Shown here one piece after another: positions 25,901-36,244 of a stretch of 64,000 bases of DNA. The notes beneath the pieces are model-generated. The model was not told the DNA's origin. It did not search any database and saw only the letters and a program-made list of their open reading frames with translations. How positions within the stretch are numbered: position 1 is the first letter of the stretch; each line of letters starts with the position of its first letter. Position numbers and translations under genes: made by a program. Source of the DNA: Cucumis sativus (Eukaryota; Streptophyta; Magnoliopsida; Cucurbitales; Cucurbitaceae); the NCBI RefSeq assembly GCF_000004075.3, contig NC_026659.2, positions 24,198,272 through 24,262,271 of the forward strand, in the 5' to 3' direction.

Positions 25901-28650
25901 CGCACAAAAAAATAAAAATGAAAATATGGACAGAATTGAGGTGCCAGTGAGTTGATGGAAAATACAAGTAAATGCAAGGATGGAGATAGTATTTACAAAT
26001 TATAAGGGCTTGTAGAATGCCAGTGGCCTTTTGTTAAGGCATCTTCTCAACTCTGGTTTCAGAAAGGAAAAGAACATTGAACGGAAATGGGAACATTGGT
26101 TGTTGAAGGCTTAAATTCTACCATTTCTAAAACTATTTACAATGACACTGTGGGTCTTAAAAGCAGAGATTTATCGCCTTTCTTTACCGTTGTAGATATA
26201 GAAGATTTGAATACATTACTTTCTACGAAAGATAAGATCAGAAAGTCAATAAACTAAACAGAAAATTCAAACCTGTGTAAGCTGTCTGCTTTCATGATTT
26301 CCTCGCAAGAGTGTGATGTTAGCTGGGTATCTAAGACGACAAATAAATTTACTCAGGAAAAGGAAACTGTCTGTTCTTCCAAAGATTTCCATAGCAAATA
26401 ACATAATAGAAAACCAAAAGCACACCAAAATCAATTTTAAGGACTTATTTTGTACTAATAGGCCTTTTTTCCTTTTACAATAACTACTACTTGTATTGAA
26501 AAAAATAAAAGAATACAAGGACATACAAAAAACACCACTAAAGAAAGGGTTTCGAACTAAGCAAGACATTGCCTAGGGAATGATTGCAAAAAAGCATTTG
26601 AAACCAAAGCCCAAAGAGAAACATGAAAGCTCACCAAGGACCAATCCTCACTGGGGTTCATTTTCATGCTACGAAATACTAAATTGTTCCTCTCCCCCAA
26701 AGATCCCACAACAAGGCACACACCTTCACAAAAATATGTTCCCTTACCACCTCCCCCAGCATAGATCACAAGATGGGAAGAGGAAGGGAGTTGAATAGAA
26801 ATATCTTTCCACAAATTTTGGTGTCATTTAACCCCTTTCACCAGTCATTCACGAGGAAAGGGGCCGTGTTCGCTCACAGTAATCCTCTGCCCCAAAGATT
26901 CAGGCTCAAGGGCAAAAGGCACGAAGCCATTTAGCCAACCAAGCTCTGTTGCATAACCGAAAATTTCCAAGCTCTGGGCCCCCTCCTTCATAGGTTTCCC
27001 CACAACTAACCAAATGAGGCCCTTTCCCTTCCTCCACCTCTTCTGTACTAATAGGTGACAAATAAGTGCAATCCTTGTTGTGAAACATGAAACCAAATGA
27101 TAAAATAGGCAAGTACCCTCTTCTCATAAAAATTGCAAAGAAATAAATAAATAGACAAGTATCTCATAATGGCTGCATTTTAATTCTTGATATTAACTGG
27201 AGCAGAATACTATAAGTCTATAGATCAAAGCAATGAACGAAGGCTGCTAACCACGTACAATCTCCTTTTGAATTGATGCTAAGATTAATTAATTATGTTT
27301 TTTTCTCCTCATAGGAACCAAAACACCAAGACGTTACTGTCCGATACATATGTTCCATTAAATCACCAATATACCAAAAGATTGGCATCTAACATTTGAG
27401 TGGATGTGTGCAGTATTTAAACTTTGTTGTTGCTAATCAAAATATCTCTTTCAAAGTTATTTCTTTCATTGGCCAAAATTTGCTTTGTGATTGATTGTCA
27501 ACCTAGCGATAGCCAAAAATAACAGGTACATCTATATTCGGCTAATAATTGGCATAAAATTAGGCAAATAACCCCATCCCTCAACCCCAAATAAAATGTA
27601 AAGGAGAAACTATTAATTATATAGCCTTGCAACCACGGAGAGTATTTTAGAACCCAGAAACATGCATAAAACGTTACCTGGCTTTAAGAAGCAAAAGAAT
27701 AGTAAAAACTTCGAGACTGTTATAACCTCGATCAACAAAATCACCCTGACAATAAATGATTAGAGTTAATCACCCCATAGAATCAGAGATTCCCATGAAA
27801 AGTCCAGATTGTGCAAAAAGTACAAAGCCTACCATGAAGATATAATTTGTTTCTGGCACATGACCTCCAGTCTGAAAAAGTTTCATCAGGTCATGAAACT
27901 GACCATGAATGTCACCACAAACCGTTACAGGACTGTTGACAGGTTGCACGTTAGATTCCTCGATAAGGATCTCTTTTACCTGTTATGTAAATACCAGGAA
28001 CCCATTAACAGCCCAATCCATTATGTTATCCAAATTTACTAACATCACCTGCGGATACTACTAATAAGGATCCCATGAAAAAAATAGCAATAATAAAGTT
28101 TCAACCGATAATGCCGTTTATAGTATAAGTGCTCATTAAGAACCTCGATTAATAAACAAAGACTTCGTCGATACACACAAGCACAAACCCAACATATCAC
28201 AAATTCCCAATCAGAATTCCACATGTACACCCCCAATTTGATCTCCAAAAACCCAACCAACAACCTCAACATCCATTTCTCTAAAACCTAATCGAAGCAC
28301 TGGTTGGTGTTCAACAAAAACAAACCCAGTGAACTACCCGAGAGATTTTCCGAAAAAAACTGAAGAAACTAAACCCTGGTAGTAGAAGCAGAAGGCGGGG
28401 CATGAATGAAGATACGTAAAAGGGGTTTACAGAAACGAGGTTTCCAAAATGTATAAACCCTAAATATCGTAAGATACGGAAGGTTTTGAAGATTAATCGT
28501 GTAAACAGGTGATTGAAATGGTGGTGGAGATGTAAAAAAAAAAAAAAAAAACAATACAAAAAACCATACGTATTCGCAAAGAAGTTGAAGCTCGTCTTCA
28601 AGAAGGTGCTGGCCTTCCTTGACCTTAGCGATCCACTGGTCCAAATCCAT
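22968..28650 (-). CDS. FYPP: PP6-type serine/threonine phosphatase catalytic subunit (phytochrome-associated FyPP)
   Basis: Ten exons rebuild a 303-residue protein: 28650-28570, 27979-27833, 27745-27678, 26330-26273, 25406-25296, 25131-25081, 24346-24203, 24056-23961, 23874-23803, 23051-22968. It opens [14 protein letters not shown] and carries the phosphoprotein phosphatase metal-site motifs GDIHG (49-53), GDFVDRG (77-83) and RGNHE (108-112). Its C-terminus is PYFL, the carboxymethylatable tail of the PP2A/PP4/PP6 group. Length and sequence fit the plant PP6 catalytic subunit FyPP1/FyPP3 rather than PP2A or PP4. In Arabidopsis these act with SAL and PP2AA subunits on PIN auxin carriers, phytochromes and ABI5. 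The coding sequence is intact although intron 3 holds a LINE remnant and intron 9 a TRIM-like repeat. Family assignment is strong; the paralogue is not resolved. Confidence 0.95.
23317..23634. mobile_element. TRIM-like / LTR-derived insertion in phosphatase intron 9
   Basis: Two direct repeats: 23318-23373 (GAGAACCAGGGTATTATAGG ... CAGCTGATTTTTGG ... TTCCAAGGTG) and 23507-23634 (GGAACCAAGGTATTATGAG ... CAGCTGGCTTTTGG ... CTCCAAGGTG). The first copy lacks about 75 internal bases present in the second. About 130 bp of GC-richer sequence separates them, with no coding capacity. The arrangement suggests a terminal-repeat retrotransposon in miniature or a nested LTR remnant. Sequence from about 23140 may also belong to the insertion. 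Confidence 0.5.
26451..27055 (-). mobile_element. Internally deleted LINE (L1-type) remnant in phosphatase intron 3
   Basis: The 12-mer TGTACTAATAGG occurs at 26451-26462 and 27044-27055 and brackets about 580 bp. Directly inside the left copy is a T-rich run (26465-26476), which is the A-rich 3' tail of an element lying on the minus strand. The minus-strand interior has broken coding blocks typical of plant LINE reverse-transcriptase C-termini ([27 protein letters not shown]), then a T-rich 3' end with the TCAATACAAG motif. Stops and frame changes mean it is dead. The jump from the zinc-finger-like block to the extreme C-terminus implies an internal deletion. Confidence 0.7.
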
Positions 28651-28829
28651 GTCTGTGTGTCTTCGGATTGCCAGCAGCAGAAGAGCAACAATGGAGAATG
28701 GAACCCTAAAGAGAGAGAGGGAAGGAGAGAAGAACTCCGATTAATTATATGGAGGGTGTGATTAGGCGATTGGAATTGAAAATTCAGTGGAACGAGCCGA
28801 CGCTGACCCAATAGATCTATCCCACCCTC

Positions 28830-31800
28830 CGCCCCTCCTTTTGTTTATTTCGAAACAAAATTAGAAATGCCTTTGTTTTATTTTTTATTAATAAATAAAT
28901 GCAACCTTTTTTTTTGGGTAAAATTAATGGATCGACCGAAATAAATATTATAAGACAAATTTTTTTGGTGCATTTTAGATGACGTTTTATTTAAAGATAT
29001 TTCTTAACTAATATTAATGTAATAACTCAACCTCTTTAAACCGAAATAAATTGAGCTAACACATAAGTGAAATTCAACATTGTGTTCACTCGAGTTTGCT
29101 TTGAAATTATCGATTCACTCACAAACAAGGAGGGATTGGATCTCATCTCTTCCTCTCCTTCATGATTTTTCTTTTCTTTTTCTATTATATTTCACACTCC
29201 TCCTTGGGTTCTTTTCTGCATGATTTGTTTCTTCCTCTAGTTTATTCTTATTCATCTTGTTCTTATTCAATATCTGACTTTCATTTTTTTAATAAATAAA
29301 TAAGAAGTTGAATGTTAGGAATGAGAAGATTAAAGAACGAATTATATGTAGGGTGCAATATTGATTGTTTTGTAGGGGTGAAGTAAGCAGGAATACTCAA
29401 ACATGGCTTTCTCAAAACCTATGTCATAATTCATTTTGGGCGTCTTTTCCATCTTGAGCTATCAATGTAGTTGGTCGTTAAACTCATAAACTCAAACCGG
29501 AGATGAGCATAAATGAATAAGGTGGGGTTTCCAATGCACCTTTAGTATGATTCTTTTTCAAATTATACTTTTTATTTCACTTGACTAACGATCGACTTAA
29601 GCACTATTTAACTTCTTGAAATTATTTTTTATGAGGTTTCTATAGGTAATCTAAGTCGTATGTTTGAAATGCAACGATAAAAGAAAAAATTATAATATAT
29701 ATATATCATAAACATTATCTTCTGTAAGGTGGACGTAATGTGCAATGGTTGATCAAATAGATAGTCTGGTCAATTTTATGTACGTGAATGTATTTGAGTT
29801 AATATGTATGGTTGTGTTTAATTCGACGGTTGTGATTTGTTTTTGTTGTTTGACTATAACACATCAATTGTACAAAAAAAAATATATCAAATCAAACATA
29901 GCTTCATGTCAATACTTGCATGGTTGAGTAAGAAACTAACAGTCACATTGTATATTAAGAGTGAGGAACCGTCGTTATGATCTAAATTAATAAAGTTTAA
30001 AATATTTATTTAACACATTCACCACACGCATGACCTCCAAAAAAACACATTAAACATAGTTTCAATACTCCAAGTGTCATTTGAATACATTTATAAATAA
30101 AAATGTTAAATTATCAATCACACACCTAACGACAAATCGTATAAAAGCTATACACGGTTGACAGATTGTATAAAAGTAGTTTCAAAATAATATTAGTTGC
30201 ACCAACTCATTGGTGGATCCAAATTTTGTATCCCAGAGGCTTTATAGATTAGTATAAATAATTTGGAAAAATAAAATGTAAGGAGCGAGACTTGAACACG
30301 AACGTTTGTAATTGATACTATTTTAGATTTTTATATATACAAACAGCATATTTTCAAAATTAACAAAATAATGAGAACATTTACAAAATATAACAAAAAC
30401 TATCAAACTTTCTATAGTCTATTTAAGTTTTTTCTTTTGTAAATATTTTCAACAATTTGTCATCCGCGACAATTCCACTGTAAATAGCATGTAAAGTTAA
30501 GGGTGACTCAAGTCCCCTAGCCCTACGCTAAATCCACTAAAACAACAACCCTAATGTCGAATGTATTTCGTTAATGGTCTTAAACTTCCACGAACATCTC
30601 ATACATTTTCATTATCATGTATCTATTATTGTACAACACAATTCCCATTAATCGAGTGAAAATGTTATCAATCGATACCTAAATGAACTCTTCAAATCCC
30701 AGTTAGCCAAACTCTCCCCCGATCAACACTGTTTCCTCAATGAATAGAGGGAATAATAATAAATGGCACTAAAACCGAAAGTCTCAATAATATCCATCTC
30801 ATTCACTGCAATAACTCGTATTATTTAATCTAAGATATTCAACCCAACTCAACCCTAAACTCGAAGAATATTTAACACGATTTGCTTAGGTATTTTTTTA
30901 TGAAAAATAGATCTATCTTATTATAGCCAAGGTAAATACAAACCTTTTAGTCATTTACTCTTTCAATCTCAAAAAGATTAATGTTCCATAATAATTAAAA
31001 AGATGTCACGTGAAATAGAGAAGGTAAGAAATACATATAACAATGTATTTGGACTGGGTCGGGTCAACTCGACCCAATAAAATTATCATCTCGATAAACC
31101 GACCTAAAATCTTGAGGCATCATCGGTTTGTCATAACAAAGGCGGAATAGAGAGAACTTACTACCTCAATGGAAAGTCGCCATTTTTGCAAGGTGTCATC
31201 CGTTCTTCAGAATCAAGAAACAAAAAAAAAGTTAAAAACTCCACACGCTAGGGCTTAGGCGAAAGTGCGAAAGTTCTACAAATTTCGAATTGGGTTCGGT
31301 CTTTGTAAACAAAATAGTCGTCTAAGAATTATCTTAAGATTACCCACAAGTCCTTTTTCAGGTACATTTCTTCTATCAGCTTGGCGCCATCAGTTTTTAT
31401 ATCTAAATGAATTTGTTGAAGAGGAATAAGAGTTAATTCGTATGTGGTAGGTTGTTTAAACTAGTTAATCTATTCCTAATTTTGTATTCGAGATGTCATA
31501 CTCCAGTTGAAGGGTTTGTTTGTTTGTTTTTGCAGTTTGGTTTTATCTTGTAGTTTATAAATTTGTGCTGCATTTGATTTTGGAGTATCCTTATCCTAGT
31601 TATTTGAAGGGTATAGAAGTGGTTAAGTTTGGCAATGTATGAATAGACTCGTATGGAGCTATTCAATTACCAGGTAGATATAACAAATTTGTGATTAGGA
31701 ATATTTGTATTTCTCCGATCGAAACAGTGCATTATGTCGAGGAAGATATTCTAATCAGACGCATAATCAAATGTTGAAAGATCATGCGGTGTCAACTTCT

Positions 31801-32129
31801 CTTATTTTATAGGTCCTGTTCATTTTAGAGTATAGCATTACATGTGGGTGTGGGGAGTGGTTTTGTTTAAGAGGGAGGAAATTGCTTAATCTGCTCTATG
31901 TAGAAGGTTAAAATTGCAGTACTTACTTATGCTCGTGGTAGAATTGGATGAAATTGAAAGTTTAGGGTGTTAATATAACTTGAGAAGTTTAGTTATAAAT
32001 TTGTTTTTTTTGCCCCCCCCAAAAAAACGAATAAAACTAACTCATTCCCAGTAACGTTGTATACATTTATGTCTCCTTGTTGTACTCTGGGAAGCTGATG
32101 TCTTGGTTCATGGTGCCCCAGGAGGAAGA
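28830..32129. other. Intergenic region upstream of the G-patch gene
   Basis: No protein gene is supported. A possible short inverted-repeat element lies at 30210-30540. From about 31230 to 32129 the composition becomes less AT-rich and may hold the promoter and leader, perhaps with a leader intron, of the plus-strand G-patch gene. I cannot place the transcription start. Confidence 0.5.
30210..30540. mobile_element. Possible hAT-like MITE
   Basis: The left end reads TTGGTGGATC and the right end, read as complement, TTAGTGGATT, about 330 bp apart. The interior is non-coding. Ends of this kind are frequent in plant non-autonomous DNA elements, but no target-site duplication is obvious. Confidence 0.35.
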
Positions 32130-34471
32130 ATGGATTTGGAGTCGGGCCCAGGGGGTTCTGTTTCTGCTGCAGCCATTGATTCTTCGAACATAGGGTTTCG
32201 GGTTCTCTCTCTTTCACCCACTGTCATTTGTATCCTCCTGTTTTCTATGTTTATTCTATCTATCTATGTTATACCTTGAAGTCTTTGAGTTTTATTTTAT
32301 ATACTGATTTTTCTTCTTTTTTGGTTGTTGTCTTCTTAAAGCTTTTGAAGAAGCATGGTTGGAGGGAAGGGACGGGCCTTGGAGTTTCTGAGCAGGTTAT
32401 TTACTTATACTTTTCATGCTGTATCAGTTACTCTAAATAAGATTAGTTATTTCTCAATAATTTAAAAATGAGTAGTTGGTTAATGAAACAGGAAATTTCG
32501 GTCATTTGATATCCTGTAACGACATAGTCTATACAAACAAAAATTTACAGTGGAACCGTGATCATTATCAGAGTTAGTAATGAGGATTGAGGATTCTATA
32601 CAGGGATAGAAGGGAAGGAAGAAGAGAGTGGATTAAAGCTATTGTTAAGTCTTAAGAGGCCTGTTAAAGACAGGGCAGTCTTTTGTTGGGTAGTTGTAGA
32701 TTCCAATTGGGGCCCCTTACTGTATCCATCTGCTTGGAATGGAATAATTACCTGCTCGGGATGGTCAAGGTGGGAAATCCCTGATTTAACTGGGATATGG
32801 TGGACCGTGGAAAATTTTACATGGGGAAGACCAGTCTGTTTGTGAAATTCTCAAAGCTGGCAGTTCCTTTATAGGAAAAAGTGCGCATAAATCTATATGT
32901 TAATATTTTGTAATATCTGCAATCTATACTATACATGCATATGTACATGGTCATAAAATAATTAAACTCAAAAAGCTGCCGGTTAACTTTCATGGCAGAA
33001 AAATTTGATCCCTATGTGGGAATTCCATGAACCTCCTCCATTCTCAAAATGGAATTTAGGGTGGGGATGAAATATAAATTTTTCTGGAGAGTTTGTAGGG
33101 GAGAGCATTTTCCACTAGCTTGGGTGTAGTGTTTAGATTCCTACTAACTCTTAGTTGGCTTGTCTTATGCTAGAGCAGGGAAGAAGCAGTAGGTTATCGC
33201 TGGCTTTGTTTCCTTTCCACCTTAGAACTTTCAAAGAATTCATTTAGCATTTTTTCTTTGGTTTTGAGGGAGGTCTTTTTGGTAACCCTTCCTTGGGGAA
33301 GAGCTAAATGCAATTAGGGTAATCTCATGGGAATCATTATCACTTGAAAGAATGTATGAACATTCTTAGAGAGTTGCATTAAGTGGATGTGATAAAGGAG
33401 AATGGTGTCTTTGTCTCATCCTCTACTGTTTTCTGTTTTTGCCTCTCTAAAGCCAAGTTGAGAGATGTTTTGCCACTTCTTAGATTTATTATTTGTTGTC
33501 CCTCATTTTTTATCATCCTAACCACGGATTTTTTGTTTTATTGTTGTTTTTATAAAAGGGAAAGTGCATGGTGGTTCGTTTTTTCCTCTTATGGTGCATG
33601 TAACTAGGTCATTGCAGTGCAGTGCTCTCTTGTTTGCTGTTATCCTTCGATGTTTACACTTGGAAACTTACTATAATTGAACTCTCATACAAGCAGGGTA
33701 GACTGGAACCCGTACAGGCGTCTGTGAAGAATAATAAACGAGGCTTGGGAGCAGATAAAGTGAAGAAGAAAATTAAAGAAACTACAGATAATGCAACCTC
33801 AGATAGAAAAAATAACCAGGTAAAACTTTTGTACATGAAGTTCTCTGCATCCTTAATCGCTATCATCATTCTGGAAACTACAGGAGCTTAGAAAAATTCT
33901 TTTGAATTAGAATAAATTTCAAAATGAGCATAATTACGAAAAGAAAGTTATGTAGGAAACACTAAGAAGAAGAAGAGTAAGTGCACTTAGCCATCTCAAC
34001 AATTCTATATTTTGACATGATTGCCTTCAAAATTTTCATATATGACTTTTTTCGGTTATGTGTTAACTAATTGGATTATGTTCAAGTTCGAAAAAACACA
34101 TTTATTTTGAATAAAACGGGTTTGAACTCAAGTGGATAGAGTTGTTGCACATTTAGAAGTTCACTCCACGACAATTATGTTTTATTTTTATTTATTTTTT
34201 AGTTCAACAATAGTGATGGTAGGTAGATTCAAACTTTTAACTCTTTTAGTCAATGGCATGTGCTTCACTTGTTTAGTTAGGCTCAGGTTAACTCGAAAAA
34301 ATAAGCGGAGTTAATAATAAGTATGTTGTTGATCTCCAGGAACGTCCTCCTCCAAAGAAAGCGAAGGGGCTAACGAAAAGGATGAGGAAGATGCAAGAGG
34401 AAGAGAGGCTATTTCAGGAGAAGGAATTTGAACAAGCATTTTTTAGGGAATTTTGGCCAGAAAATGTTTGA
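32130..34471 (+). CDS. Small G-patch domain protein
   Basis: Four exons, 32130-32201, 32342-32395, 33697-33819 and 34340-34471, encode 126 residues. The G-patch domain covers about residues 21-61 with the hallmark pattern IGFRLLKKHGWREGTGLG ... NNKRGLG. A lysine-rich stretch (KVKKKIKET, PPPKKAKGLTKRMRKM) and a charged C-terminal helix ending FFREFWPENV follow. G-patch proteins bind and activate DEAH-box RNA helicases in splicing or ribosome biogenesis, and the basic segments fit a nuclear protein. The RNA helicase partner is not predictable from the sequence. ATG 32130 is chosen because it is in frame with the domain; an ATG 20 bases upstream (32110) is in another frame. Intron 2 is about 1.3 kb. 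Confidence 0.85.
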
Positions 34472-34824
34472 TACATTAACTCTACATATCATCATTGTTA
34501 AGTAAATTCAGATTCTTTGTCAAAAGCCTTTGCAGTCACCAAGTAGAGTTTGTAAATATGATTACACCAAACAATGTTGTAAAATTTAATTATACCCTTT
34601 TTGAGCCTCAACAGCATGTTTCATGATTACAATTTAATTGTTTTAAAAGATTATAACCTTTTTTTTCTCCTGGGGTTTGTTCCTTTGACTCTGAATTTTA
34701 TATGGTACAAAAAATGTTAAAAATAACTTTATTGAAAAGTTAAATTCTTTTACAAATTTTGTATGTAATTAACTATATATGGACAATTTGAATAATTGGT
34801 CTAAATTTAAAGGTTTGATTTAAA

Positions 34825-34826
34825 CC

Positions 34827-34857
<31 letters not shown>
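34825..34857. repeat. C23-A10 homopolymer junction
   Basis: Twenty-three consecutive C residues are followed directly by about ten A residues in an otherwise AT-rich region. The tract length is likely to be unreliable in the assembly. Confidence 0.9.
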
Positions 34858-35359
34858 GAACAAAAGAAAGCTTGTATTATACGATTTGATTCGGTTTCTC
34901 TATTCTATATATTGTAAAGAAAAAATCAATTTAAATGTATCAAAAAAATATATCCAATAGGGATTTTTTTTTCCCCTCACTTTCTCTAGAAAAAAATAAA
35001 ATATATCTAAGGTTTAATTTATTTGTTAAGACAGCAATTGATTACGGAAATAGGAAATCTAATGTTAATTATTGATGAACTAATAAGCTTTATTTTATAA
35101 TAATTTTGTTTATAGCTGTTATGTTATCAACTATGAATTTTAAAAGTATTAAAGTAAATAATAAACCAACACGTTTCTAAGTGAAAGTAAAAGTAATATT
35201 TATAAGTAGGATTGAACATGATAAATCGAAAAATTGAGTCAACTAATTGAAGTAAAGTCGGTTGGAAGATTAAGGAGTTGATTCGATGACATGCTTTGAT
35301 TAGAAAACGATGATCATCCCTAGTTATAAGTTTGATTTTTAAACATAAAATTTTGTAAA

Positions 35360-35560
35360 TTTGTCACTCTGACAATTTTTCTATAACAAAATTCATCAAA
35401 CCTAACAATTTTTTTAAATTCTATCCCTAATAGATATGGATAACCATTGATATGCTTTGACATTAATAGCTAATGATCGAAGTCTACACGTTTTCATTAT
35501 TGTAAAATCTAAAATTTTGCTCTAATTTGTAAATATTTTAATTTATTTTGTTATTTTTAA
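35360..35560. repeat. Fold-back AT-rich repeat, type B copy
   Basis: Contains TCTATCCCTAATAGAT and GATATGCTTTGACATTAATA core motifs, flanked by AATTTT... and ...AAATATTTTAATTTATTTTG arms like those at 52514-52695. Confidence 0.45.
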
Positions 35561-35779
35561 AAATACCATTTTACTATATTTTAAAAATAATTTTCATATT
35601 TTACTATTTAGAAATGATCCAATTATTTATTTATTTTAAAAGAGTCACTAGAAAATAGAGAAAGCGTGACAAACTATTTATCCAACACTTACTATTACAT
35701 TTTCATTTCTTCTACGATAAACATTTGTCAAAATTTATCTTTTACATTTTCTCTTAATATTTTTAAAAAATGATTGAAA

Positions 35780-35940
35780 ATTGAACTAAAAAAACATATT
35801 TAAAAATAGTAAAATAAAATTTAGAATTATATGAATGATAGTTCTATCACATATCACTCTAACGTATTAATGACCATGATACAATTTACTATAGATTATA
35901 AATATTTTGATAAATTTACTATTTTTGAAATTTTTTCTAA
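35780..35940. repeat. Fold-back AT-rich repeat, type B copy
   Basis: Shows the GATAGTTCTATCACATATCA core and the ATAAATATTTTGATAAATTT right arm typical of the family. Confidence 0.45.
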
Positions 35941-36244
35941 AATAACTTCAAAGTATAAATAATTTTTTTTAAAAGATAAACTATTTACACAGGACGAAAC
36001 ACAATTTTTCTACACTTATTTTTTTTTAATGAACAGTTATATATATATATTCGTTTTTACAAATTTCGAATTATAAAAGTAAAAATGCTATTGTAACCTT
36101 AGAAATAATTAGAAAAAATGAAAAAAGCCACGTCAGAAAACCTAAAGGCAAGTCCAAAATCGTTTTGCAAACTCAGGTGTGGTTGAAGGCGATAAAGCCC
36201 AGAAGGGAGGAGCTTCATCACTGAGCGTCCTTCCTCCTTCAACA

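Larger units (their letters stand above)
34480..36170. other. Intergenic region with homopolymer junction and fold-back repeats
   Basis: Holds the G-patch gene 3' flank, a C23-A10 homopolymer junction (34825-34857) and two type B fold-back repeat copies (about 35360-35560 and 35780-35940). No gene is seen. Confidence 0.6.

Noticed and set aside
26506..27127. Several minus-strand open frames in phosphatase intron 3
   Set aside because: They are broken pieces of a LINE remnant. One runs through the target-site duplication into flanking DNA, so it is not a gene.
28311..28811. 166-codon minus-strand frame over the phosphatase first exon
   Set aside because: It reads a different frame through exon 1 and intron 1, and the sequence is low-complexity hydrophobic.
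36179..36244. 22-codon N-terminal extension of the plastid membrane protein
   Set aside because: The frame opens with GTG, which plant nuclear genes do not normally use. ATG 36245 begins a good transit peptide.
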